This document shows, piece after piece, positions 23,722 through 33,491 of a DNA stretch of 64,000 bases. Made by a program: the position numbers and the translations under genes. The notes below the pieces were generated by a model. The model was not told where the DNA came from. It saw nothing but the letters and a program-made list of their open reading frames with translations, and did not search any database. The first letter of the stretch is position 1; each line of letters opens with the position of its first letter. The stretch comes from Hericium rajendrae (lineage: Eukaryota > Basidiomycota > Agaricomycetes > Russulales > Hericiaceae): positions 496,001 through 560,000 of the forward strand of contig CM065884.1 of NCBI GenBank assembly GCA_033439255.1. Direction: 5' to 3'.

Positions 23722-24164
23722 TGTGTATGCTTCGGCGCTTTCATTGGAGTGGACTTACCGGGGTTGAGGATGTGAACGCCCAGGCAACTGTATATAGCAG
23801 ACGACTGCGAGAAGAGCGAATCATATCGAACACGACTTCTAGCCTTTCGGAATAACGGTGGGTGCATGTTCCTACTGGTGCTTCGTATGAGCAACAGCCT
23901 ACAGCCTACTTATACGTGAAGTACAACTGATCAAGGGTAGTCGCATTGCTTACCTGCGAAGGCGTCAGTGTTGCGCGACGACAATCGCAAACCATGCGCC
24001 AGTTCATCCTCCTCGCAGTCGATTTCTGGACTCTTCGGGATACTTAGTCGAGATATTGCTCATTTCATAAGAATACACGTGAGGCACAGACTTTAATCAG
24101 TAGATATAAGTATAAGTACATTGACAAACACTAGGATGTTGGAACTGCATCTTCTATCAGAAGC
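23722..24164. other. convergent 3' flanks
   Basis: Between the DUF985 gene and the second oxidoreductase, which converge. No coding or structural signal was seen. Confidence 0.5.
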
Positions 24165-25482
24165 TCACGAGGAAACCTTGATGACAATCTTGCCCGTATG
24201 CTGGCCTTTGGACAGATAATCGAGCGCTTCCCTCGTCTGCTCGAACGGGAACACCTTGTCAATATGCGGCCGCAGCTTGTTGGTGTCCACAAATCGCAGC
24301 AGGTCCTCGTGCAGCTGTTTTGAGCCGATATTGATTCCGCTGCAAGACGGTGTCAGGATTATACAGGAAGGCATCCCGAGACACTCACCGCAGAATGGCT
24401 CCAGTGCTGAGAGCGAGCGCCGGCACGTTGGGGTACACCTTAGGTTCACCCCCAAGGAAGCCGATCGTAGAGATGACGCCGCCTTGTTTAACACTACCGA
24501 AGCAGCGCTCGATCTCATTGATGCCAACGACGTCCAAGACGTGGTCCGCGCCGCGGCCGTCAGTAAGCTGCGGAGGGAGACTTAGTGCTGATCCGTTCGG
24601 CGACGATGTGCGATCCAAACGCACCTGTTTGACGACCTTGTCCCAGTCGGGCTGCTTTTTGTAGTTGATGGTATGAGTCGCGCCCATCTCCTTCGCCAGC
24701 TATTCGAACCAAATCATATCGGTCAAGACAGACAACCGAAAGTCACGGATAACGTACCTCAAGCTTTTTGTCAGAAGATGAAGTGATAATCGTCTGTACA
24801 GAGAAGTTTCCATGTTAATGACATCACGCTGACGTTTCGAACCTTCCCGTACCTTGGCTCCCATCGCGTGGGCGAGCTGCAATCCAGTCATGGACACGCC
24901 GCCTGTGCCCTGCAGCAAAACTGTCTGTCCCGGAATAATGGGGATTCCGCCGAACAGCGCATTCCAGGCAGTGACGCCGGTGCACGGCCAACAGGCCGCC
25001 TCTTCGTAGCTGAGATGCTTGGGGAAGTGCAGCAGTCCCATCTCATGGAAGACGCGGTATTTCTGCAGCACGCCATCGATCGGGGCGCCCAGTCCAGCTA
25101 CGATACAAACACATTAGTCGTAAAAGGGCTGCAAAAAACGAAGTGCATGCATACTGGTCCAATCCTTCGACGGCCCGTAGAAGTTCTCTTGGTCGAAGTT
25201 CGCCGTGACACGGTCGCCGACCTTATAAGCATCTACGCCTTCGCCAACGGCCACGACCTCGCCAGCCATATCGCTGCCTGGGACAGCATTGATCTTGATT
25301 GGGAACGGATACAGCTTGCTCAGAACGGCGTAGTCGCGGAAGTTGAGCGATGCAGCATGAATGCGGACGAGCACCTCGTGCGCGCGGGGCTTCGGAATGG
25401 GTTCCTCGACCTGCGTGAGGCCCTCTAGAGGCCCTGCGAACTCCTTGATGCGGTATGCGAGATTGACTTGTGTTTTCGACAT
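24165..25482 (-). CDS. MDR-superfamily NAD(P)-dependent oxidoreductase, copy 2
   Basis: Paralogue of the gene at 20934-22269 with the same exon plan and most motifs: MSKTQVNLAYRIKEFAGPLE, NFRDYAVLSKLYPFPIK, PGSDMAGEVVAVGEGVDAYK, VGDRVTANFDQENFYG, then EEAACWPCTGVTAWNALFG, GQTVLLQGTGGVSMTGLQLA, GATHTINYKKQPDWDKVVKQ, DGRGADHVLDVVGINEIE, GVISTIGFLGGEPKV and the C-terminal LRPHIDKVFPFEQTREALDY ending GKIVIKVSS and TGA (24165-24167). No zinc-ligand pattern. The copies differ throughout the coding sequence, including substitutions in the substrate-side loops, so the duplication is not recent. Both copies run on the minus strand with the cupin gene between them. The substrate cannot be read from the sequence. 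Confidence 0.85.
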
Positions 25483-27021
25483 GGCGGGATGTTGTAAGTT
25501 GATAGAGGGAGACGAGAGGGGTTCACAGGAGTTGTGACATCATACGTCGAACTCGAAAGACTTTATACCCATCGAGCCGCGGACGAAAAATATAGTCTAT
25601 ACCTTCTCCCTTGTTCTGGAATCGTGATATGGAACCCAGCTTGTTCCGAATGGCGCCGGATGGATGATCATGATAAAGTACATTTTCCAGCAAGCGCGTC
25701 GACCGACAATGGTGGAAATGAGCAATGTGCCGAGCTCGGGGGACGGACCATTTCGACATGACGTGAGCTCCTGTATCATCAGTCTCGCTGTGCTCACCAA
25801 GGTCTATGTGTTTCATGTTGACTTGTTGATCTTGCTTCCTGCATCGCAATGGCTTGAAGAATGAACCAAAGTGCATCTCGGGGAGAATCCTGGCTCATAC
25901 ACTGACAACCGACTACTCCCTGGAACCTCACTGGAACCGCTTTGAAATTCAGTTTCAAGAGTTGCATTATCCCGTCAGAGTTCGAGAAGTGAAGAATGAA
26001 GCTATGAGGTGAAAGCCTCCCTTCGTTCAATCGGATCCCTCCATTCGACGAAGCCGGGATCTGCCGAAATCCGCAGGGCAGCAGTGCCAGTAGAGCAGCG
26101 CATAAGTACTCTTGAATCCCTCGGAGGTTTGAAAACGAGGACTGCAGCGCTTACCATTGCCCTCCAGTATGTTCCCACTCTGCACTCGGCCGGGAACCAT
26201 TGATCTCCCGTCACCTAGCCGGACGCGGTCACTTTGCCTGCGGCAAGTCGAGCATGTGCCCAGCTCGTCAGGAAAAAGCTGGCAGACTTCAAGACCCAGA
26301 GATCTGAGGGCAGAGACTGAAAGCGAACGTTGGCCCATATACTTGGTAAATGGGGCCTCAGCGCCGTAGCCATGCCGAATGGTCCTTGAAAGCATGAAAT
26401 GGATGCACATGAAAGTGTTTCTGTATTCAATCCGGTAACCGGTTCCTCGGGCCAAACGCGCCTTCAGATATGCTTCGGCGTACCTTCTAGAGAAACAATG
26501 CTTCTGCAGAGTTCCCTGCATGTACTCAACCTGCTCGTGTCATGCGCAAAGTTAAGGCAGTGTCAGTCCAATGACGAGAAAAGCCAGGTTTGCTCTTATT
26601 TGACTCTATCAAGGTCTCCGAGACGGGTCACGCACTATTACGCAAGGAGGCTTACCTTCATCTCACCATCTACGACCCAATGACTCGACCTATTCACCTG
26701 ATACCAGCATATCGCTGTACAGACCAGACCCGTGCATCGACCACGACAAGTGATCATTCTTGCGAGCCTTGCGTAGCCTATTTTTTCGAGATTATTCAAC
26801 TCGTCTAAGTCAAATCACAGCTGCTGTTCAGGACAAAGGCCGTTGCGAAAACATCGGGAAGACCATTTGTTGGATATTTTCTATCACGTATTCATCTTGG
26901 CGCAGCGGATAGAAATTTGCCTCTTGTGACATCGCATTGTATCAATCCAGTTTTATACCTCAGGAAAGCTTGCACTGTTACAAAATCGAATGAGAAGCGA
27001 TCGCGGTGACACCGCCTCTGG
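25483..27021. other. intergenic, no confident gene
   Basis: About 1.5 kb. A 164-aa minus frame at 26027-26521 overlaps plus frames and shows no family features or splice context. A tRNA-like A-box (tggcgcagcggatag near 26898) is not followed by a good B-box or cloverleaf. I see nothing I can name. Confidence 0.4.
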
Positions 27022-27971
27022 TCAGTCAGTCGGTGCCCTCGCAGCGTCCTTTTCTCCCTTTAGTGTGTTCTCGACGTTGGTTCCGAGGACCTTTCTGGTC
27101 TCCAACGAGATAGGTGGCTTCGTCGAGGAATAACCAAGCTCTGAAGCCAAACATAAGAAGACAAATCGAATTATAGAATCGTAGAATCAGAGGACGTACT
27201 GAGGCTGGGGTACTGCAGGGGCACAGTCTCGCTCTTGACGGGAAGCACTGAAAGATCGAGGGGATACGACGGGCCGATCCAGGCCTTACGCGTGTCGTGA
27301 TCGCTGCGACGGTTTGCGTCAGAGCACCTATCAGCGGAAGCAGGAACCTTACCTTCGCTATTTCACGAGGAGAAGTGCGTAAAAGGAGTATGGAAACCAT
27401 GATTCGGATCGACAGCAGATATGCCTACCTCTTCACGCGTTAGAGGATGAACGAGGACGCTATAATGAAAGACAGCTGAAGTGGTCTCAAACAGAGATAA
27501 AGCCGCTAATTTACCTCAGGTCTCCGCGGTTCATGCAAAGATAAGAGAATAGCGAGGAAAATGACTCGGAAGGGCACCAAATTTCGTACGAACCTTTACG
27601 AGTCGTTAGCAATGCAAGCATAGAGCTCACGGTCTGCGCACGTACCGACGGGATGCGGACCGACGGGCGACAGATTGACTCGGAAGAGCGGTACTGCTAC
27701 GAATGCGCCATCGCGCCGAAGACGCAGGACGGCATCACGCAGCTCTAGAGCGGAATTGTGTTCCTCTGCATTGTTCTGGTGGAAGTAGATGTCTATTGAC
27801 GCGAACCATGAGCGCATTATTCTTGTTAGCAGTTAACCAAAGCGGTGCGCACGGAAGTGCCACTCCCTGGAAGCAACTTTGAAAATGAACAGGATCGCAG
27901 ATACGATGGTCGAATTGCACCTACTTGATCTCGGAATCGACGACTTGCTGTAGATCAGTTTGAGGACTCAT
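27022..27971 (-). CDS. DOPA 4,5-dioxygenase family protein (8 exons, two micro-exons)
   Basis: Extradiol-type ring-cleavage family (Dopa_DOX), the group that includes the Amanita enzyme of betalain biosynthesis; most fungal members have unknown substrates. Reconstructed exons, minus strand: 27925-27971, 27853-27866 (14 nt), 27646-27792, 27515-27593, 27429-27459, 27353-27357 (5 nt), 27200-27303, 27022-27140. The sum is 546 nt, giving 181 aa plus stop with all phases consistent. The protein reads MSPQTDLQQVVDSEIKEWHF, then HIYFHQNNAEEHNSALELRD, AVPLFRVNLSPVGPHPVGSY, EIWCPSESFSSLFSYLCMNR, GDLSVLVHPLTREERSDHD, TRKAWIGPSYPLDLS and QYPSLKLGYSS. The family blocks WHFHIYF, NxxxGPHPxGSYE, LNRGDLSxLVHPLTxEExxDH and WxGxxxPLD are present, with the likely metal-binding His in HFH and GPHPxGS and HPLT. 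All introns are gt..ag. Confidence 0.9.
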
Positions 27972-28460
27972 CTAACAAATGCTTCCGTCTACATAAGCGA
28001 ACCCAGCAGGTGGCGCGGCAAGAACAAATGGATTGTGCGTACCGTTCAAGTGTAGTTCTGCCTCAGAAAGTAAGGCTGCAGCCGTGGTAGTACAACGTCG
28101 ATCAGTTACAAGCTGTAGTCAGATGATAATAGAAGTCGGCCAGAAGTTCTATTGTGATAATCATAAACATGCGGGGAGAAGACGTAAACCGTCTACGTAA
28201 GCGGAGTCGTTGTCAAGATGTTCACTTCCTCGCTAGTCTGTGTCTACATTATCCATGCCTCATGTCGTAGTATGCAACATCCTATTGTTCTCAAATTCGC
28301 GGACATAGCAGCTTTGCGGAACTTCAATTGGAGGCACACTTTTGATGGCAACACAACTCTCCCAGAAACACAACCATCACCTACCCCGCTGCTCTGAGTC
28401 TGCGTCACGGTGTCCGCTCGTGCCATATCCCCGCATCTCCCACATTTCGCACTGTTCCAA
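27972..28460. other. divergent intergenic region
   Basis: Promoter space between the dioxygenase (minus) and the next gene (plus). No coding or structural signal was seen. Confidence 0.5.
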
Positions 28461-29339
28461 ATGCCCATCAGACGTACGCTCTCTGCAGAGGCGACTCTGA
28501 CGCAGGAGATCTTCGAAATCCTGACGGCGCCGAAGCCGAAAGGGTTTATCGAGCCTCTGGACAAGCGCTTCCGTACCGTTCCTGTTCCACTGCATCCTTA
28601 CCCACCAACGGAAGAAGTACGTGACCTCTCTATCCCTTCCATTCAGTCTACTGACGACGCCGTTGCAAAGCTCAAGCGGGCGATCCAAGAGCTCAAACCG
28701 CTGCGCGCGCTCCCCGACGCCTTGCTATTCGATAGCGATTTGACCGCTCCCTACCCGCCCACGATGGAGTATGGATATCCGGTCACTCCGGAACAGATCC
28801 TGCAGTGGGCAGAGCTATGCCCAAAAGTGCATCGCAAGAAGCGCGAGAACGACGAGGAGCCGGCTGCGTGGTTGGCGGCCTGTTGGCTGACGAATATGAT
28901 CGAGTGCACAGTCCATGTGCGGACGGCATTGAACGCGCCATACGGGGTCATCGTGTCATTGGGAAACAACCTTGATCTTCCCAAAAGGTTGGACAAGGGA
29001 AAAGTGACGGACGAGAGCATATGTGAGTGTCTTCTATTGGATGCCTGTTGTGGTTTTGATGTTTGGTTGCAGGCGCTTTGAGGGACATGTTAGAGATTAC
29101 CGATGGTTCGCGTCCGCGGTGGTATGTGTCAGAGAAGGTATGGTGGTGGCGACTACCATGCATATGAATTGGGTGATGTCTTCCTCTATCGCAGTCTTCG
29201 GTCCATCACACAATGTATTGTCATTCGGTCTACAAAGATCATATTTCATTAGTCCAAATTCTAACTGTAATATCCTTGGTCGACGTACTATAATTTGTTC
29301 CAGCCCCAGTTCGAACCGAAAGAAAGGGCGCTGGTCTAA
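28461..29339 (+). CDS. hypothetical protein, conserved-looking
   Basis: Three exons: 28461-29022, 29073-29137 and 29304-29339; the last intron is long for this window (166 nt), so the 3' end is the weak point. About 220 aa. It begins MPIRRTLSAEATLTQEIFEI, has a proline-rich middle (VPVPLHPYPPTEEV), a helical block (DDAVAKLKRAIQELKPL) and YPPTMEYGYPVTPEQILQWA. A more hydrophobic part follows (AAWLAACWLTNMIECTVHVR, then YGVIVSLGNNLDLP), ending SRPRWYVSEK and PQFEPKERALV. No signal peptide and no membrane helix. I do not recognise the family; the even composition and clean splice sites argue that it is a real gene. Confidence 0.6.
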
Positions 29340-29411
29340 GCCCAAATCCCATACCAGGTCAGGGATTCCTTTTAGCATCTTCATCCGAGGGATAATGTAC
29401 CCCGCCCGAAC

Positions 29412-31299
29412 ATGCTTTGCAAAGCCGCCCTCTGCTATGCCGCGTTTCAGATTTCGCCGACGGTCTTTGGAGTTGGCGCGTTCCCCTTGACACTCCATCT
29501 GATGCAAGCCCATTTGCCGTGCAAGATGCGACAAAGACCAGTGTGAGTGCAGACCCCGGGACGGGTACCGTTCCTGCACCATCTTCGAGCTACGTCGTGT
29601 CTAGCACATCGGATAGTTGGTATCTCAGTTCCAGTGTAGGATCGTCGACCGAACCAGCACCGAGCGCGACGACTATCCTCGAGGTCATCACGGTCACCCA
29701 GGCACCCAGCACCATCACCGTCACCGCACCCGCATCCACAGTAACAGAGACGGACTTCATCACCGCCCTACCATCCGATTCCTCCTCCGGACCTGCATCC
29801 CCCACCCCGGATCCGAACACTTCTGGACGGCGACAGACGAAATGGACCATGCCTGCACAGATGTCCGATCTCGTGCCGTTCAATATCACCAAATTCGCCA
29901 GCGGAAAAGACAACCTAGTCCTCGTCAGCAGCGAACCTTCCTCTACATCTGCATCCACATCCGCGTCTCCGAGCGACATCGCAGGCCTGCTGAACGGCAT
30001 ACTCGGGCAAGACCCGGATCCCTCCAACGTCACAGCTTCCAGCACCAAGACTCTGCTTCAGCTCTTCTACCCGAAGGGCTCGATCAACCCGGCCAACACC
30101 GATGCGCCCGTGGGCGGAGCCGAGTTCTACGCCTCGCAGCTTGGGGGAGCGATGGAGACCGCGCGCAACGTGACGCTCGCGTACGACGTGTACTTCCCCG
30201 CCGACTTCGAATGGGTCAAGGGCGGGAAGCTGCCTGGACTGTACGGTGGGCACACGATGTGTTCGGGCGGGGACGATGCGCTGAGCTGCTTCAGCACGCG
30301 CTTGATGTGGAGGGAAAACGGCGCAGGGGAGATGTACTTTGTGCGTTCGCATATTCCGTCCGCTGGCAGCTTTGTGGCTAATAAGCAAGTGCAGTATGCG
30401 CCGAAAAACAAGCAGACGCAGGGGACATGTTCCCTACCGCCGGAGAGCCACTGCGACACGTCGTACGGCCTGTCGCTCGCACGCGGATCGTTCCATTTTG
30501 CGCCTGGCGCATGGACGCACGTGCATCAGACGATATATCTGAATACACCAGGCGTGCAGGACGGTGGGATGTATCTTGAGATAAATGGACGACCAGTGAT
30601 CGACAGGCAGGACATCTATTATCGTGGGGCGACTCCCACTCCGGTCAAAAACGGCGGCTCAGGTGGAACAGATGACGACCTGCCGTCGATTGGAAATGGC
30701 GATCCGGGTGGAACAGATGGCGACCCGCCGACGAACACGACCACAATTGCGCCGACCGCCAGTCCATCGGACGGTGGTGACGACCTGCTCTCGCCATTGC
30801 TTGGAGGCCTATTCGGAGGCGATGACGGATCAAACCAGAGCGCCGTCGGAGTATACGCTCAGACGCTGAGTAACCAGATCGAGATGTTGCCCAGCAGCGA
30901 GATGGCTTCATATTTCGGGCTATTGACGTCCGCCGCAGTCCTGCCGACAAGCGTGGTCACGGCCACGACGACAACGACCGTATTTGCGGAGACGGTGACG
31001 CAAATGGTAGATGTAGGCCCTGGTGGGGTGATGCAAGAGCTCGGGCTGCCGACGATGGATGAGGATGAAGATTCACTCTCAATTGGTATCGAAAGCTATA
31101 ATGCGGCGGACTCAACCGAGGTCATTGGCTTCTCGGGATTATTTTTCAGGTGCGTTTGCTGCTCTGATTGCAAGGGCTTTCGTCTGACAAGGATGATAGC
31201 ACGTTCTTCGGAGGCCATGACGCAGGACACGCTTCCCCCAAGGATCAGTACACCTGGTTCAAGGGCTTTTCCCTGACGATCAACGACCGACAGCGATAG
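29412..31299 (+). CDS. polysaccharide lyase family 14-like secreted protein
   Basis: Secreted lyase of the PL14 type (family activities include alginate, chlorella cell-wall and glucuronan lyases). The only ATG with a signal peptide is at 29412 (MLCKAALCYAAFQISPTVFG), in a different frame from the main body, which reads on from DTPSDASPFAVQDATK at about 29485; no good intron joins them. A Ser/Thr-rich, O-glycosylation-prone linker follows. The lyase domain starts near KTLLQLFYPKGSINPA and has GGAEFYASQLGGAMETARNV, TLAYDVYFPADFEWVKGGKL, PGLYGGHTMCSGGDDALSCF, STRLMWRENGAGEMYFVRSH, then SYGLSLARGSFHFAPGAWTH and YLEINGRPVIDRQDIYYRG. A second low-complexity spacer follows, and after one intron (about 31150-31199) the C-terminal STFFGGHDAGHASPKDQYTW and FKGFSLTINDRQR (TAG 31297-31299). 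The conserved C-terminal TFFGGHD...W block separated by a long insertion is notable. Confidence 0.75.
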
Positions 31300-31470
31300 A
31301 GTATGCGGGCGATGTTCAAAGCGACGAAGTCGTCACATGAGCCTGGTGGGCTATCACAAAGCCAGAGATGCTTATATTCGCGAGGATTGATCAGTTAGCT
31401 CTGACGCGAGGCAATTAATGCACTTACAACTTCGCCGTGCCCGTTCTCCAAGTATACGATTTTGTGTCAC

Positions 31471-32772
31471 TCATGATCCTGTTGGCTCTCCTAGTACGCT
31501 AGGCCCGAGTTCGATCGGTAGTCCATGATGGTCTTCCAAGCGGTATTCGATCTTGGAAAGGTATCTGCGTACGAGCTCTCCTTTCGTGCGACTAAGCCTC
31601 ATCCGAAAATCAGTGCCCAAGTGCGGATTGAGCAGGCGCACGACCTGCAAATGTAGCGGCTGCCCGTCGGTACCGGTCATGTTACAGAGCGAGTAGAAGA
31701 GGTGCGACCAGAGAGCGTCGCGCGCCTGTCCTTTGGAGGAGTAGAGGCCCAAATGCGTAATGGAAGGGGGTAATGGGCGTTGAAGCGGTAACGTCCACAT
31801 ATTCGGACCGATAAAGATGAGATTCGTGAGATGGGGACAGTGCTCTGCGAGTTGCTGCATGCATGGCAGAGTATCCGCATTGATAGCCGCATGCGAATGC
31901 TCCGCCGCGATGTAAATCGTCTTCAGGTATCGACCCTGTACTGACAGGAATTGTTCTCGGTACTTCTTTTCCACGTTGCTATCGTCTGAGATTACCAGGT
32001 ATACCTGCTTCAATCCGGGGTTGGCCGCATCCTTTGGGATATCGCCATGCCACCGCGAGGCCAGATTGAAGAACGTGATATCCGGCAGCTGAAGGAGATC
32101 CACGGGCGAAATTTGCGCCTCTGCACTGGTATTGGTGACGAGCACAGTACGCAGACGATCCCATTTCGTAATGAGCGTCTTCCATTCCGCGTGGGGCAGC
32201 CCGAGACCGTCGCAGTACAGCCTGCGGATTGAGCTGGTAGACGACTGCAATGCTTCCAACCAGGGTGTAGGGATGTACACATACGGTTTCCACGCGATGG
32301 TCAAGATCTCTACGTGCGTTGCCCAGCGTAGAATGTCTGCAATTTGCGCCAGTTCTTCTGATGAAGAAACCTGAATCTCTCCCTCGCTGTCGATACGACT
32401 GTACTCAGGCTGTACATCCAGATGGCGAATCCGGGATGCTAGGGTGAGCCAGTCATTCTCCGTGGTCCCTTTTCGCTGGTCCTCTCTTAGGCTCCTGTGT
32501 AAGACGGCGAGGGATTCTCCGCGACCCGTCCTGACGATCTGGTATAGCAATGAAATCGCAATAGGATGCCAGCGCCTGCAGACCAGGGTAAGGGAATATT
32601 TAAGACCTAAGGAAGCCACGAAATCGCGCCGATCATAGGTTATGATTGGGACGAGAGACGCAGGGTTGTTGAATGGAGAATGAATGTCAACATCTAAAGC
32701 CCCGGGTACATGCGTCGCAAGTTCAAGCACTCTGGCCCATACCTCGAGTGGCAATTTGTTCAACCAATCCAT
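31471..32772 (-). CDS. F-box/LRR-like protein
   Basis: Single-exon gene of 433 aa. Start set at MDWLNKLPLEVWARVLELAT, the first ATG in frame, which opens directly into an F-box-like motif (LPLEVWARVLELATHVPGAL). Next come the second helix and conserved Cys/Arg/Trp (YSLTLVCRRWHPIAISLLYQ), then repeated leucine-rich strands (RIRHLDVQPEY, HVEILTIAW, SIRRLYCDGLGLP, RLRTVLVTNT, HLTNLIFIGPNMWTLPLQRP, SITHLGLYS) and a C-terminal IEYRLEDHHG. The layout is that of agaricomycete F-box proteins with degenerate LRRs, possible substrate adaptors of SCF ubiquitin ligases. It shares its overall plan with the divergent gene at 33492 (PxELW/VWxxxLxLATxVPxALD, then the late WTLP/WQVP block), so the two are old paralogues. 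Confidence 0.8.
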   Translation of the reverse strand: MDWLNKLPLEVWARVLELATHVPGALDVDIHSPFNNPASLVPIITYDRRDFVASLGLKYSLTLVCRRWHPIAISLLYQIVRTGRGESLAVLHRSLREDQRKGTTENDWLTLASRIRHLDVQPEYSRIDSEGEIQVSSSEELAQIADILRWATHVEILTIAWKPYVYIPTPWLEALQSSTSSIRRLYCDGLGLPHAEWKTLITKWDRLRTVLVTNTSAEAQISPVDLLQLPDITFFNLASRWHGDIPKDAANPGLKQVYLVISDDSNVEKKYREQFLSVQGRYLKTIYIAAEHSHAAINADTLPCMQQLAEHCPHLTNLIFIGPNMWTLPLQRPLPPSITHLGLYSSKGQARDALWSHLFYSLCNMTGTDGQPLHLQVVRLLNPHLGTDFRMRLSRTKGELVRRYLSKIEYRLEDHHGLPIELGPSVLGEPTGS

Positions 32773-33491
32773 GGCTAAAACTGGTGGCAAATGCGTCTAA
32801 ACCCTCGCAGAAGCACTTCTGGAAGGGGCGCTAGAGGGGTGGATGCTCTGAGTCGGGGATGTGTATGTCTGAGTACAAGATCTTGGTTAAAGCTGTCGTT
32901 TGTTTGAGGCTTTGATCACTGCAGCAAATGGTTAGCGTAAAAAACATACTAAGACAATGGTCAAGTTAACGACAGTCCTGGCTTACAGGGAAAATGGAGG
33001 TGCCGTTCGAAAATTGAATTCGTCAATGCAAGTCCACAACCCACGACGCGTATCGATAACGGTGGTAGTCAAAAACGCCCTCGATGGTCTGGGGCGGCAG
33101 CACACGAATTATGCCAGTGTACAGTGCCAGGCGACAAAGCAAGGAAAATGAGAGTCCGAATACAAAGCGGCGAACCTGGACGTGGACTAGTAAGGAGGTG
33201 TACGTTACGTCAGCGACTATGAACAATGGCTGCAGGCCACTGCCGCCGCCGCTGCTCGAACAATACTACTTCATCTTGCCGACGACCTCAATTTGCCTCG
33301 TGTTTGTGGACTATGTGGCCTTCGTGATTTATATAAGAGCAAGGTACGAGCAACTCATTGCAGTTGATTTCCTTCCCTGAGTTCGATTGAACACTTCCAG
33401 TGAGTTCATGCTCTTCAGGTTCTTATAGACCGCTACTTACCCTGGTTTGTTCGCATATTCACAGCTCGCAAAACCAGTCAACCCGCACAGA
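32773..33491. other. divergent promoter between the two F-box-like paralogues
   Basis: About 700 bases with no coding signal, holding the start regions of two divergent paralogous genes. No shared palindrome or motif was obvious. Confidence 0.45.

Noticed and set aside
26027-26521. 164-aa minus frame in the 26 kb intergenic region
   Set aside because: Overlaps other open frames, has no intron signals and no recognisable motif.
26890-26960. A-box-like tggcgcagcggatag, possible tRNA or SINE
   Set aside because: No acceptable B-box within 60 bases and no cloverleaf.
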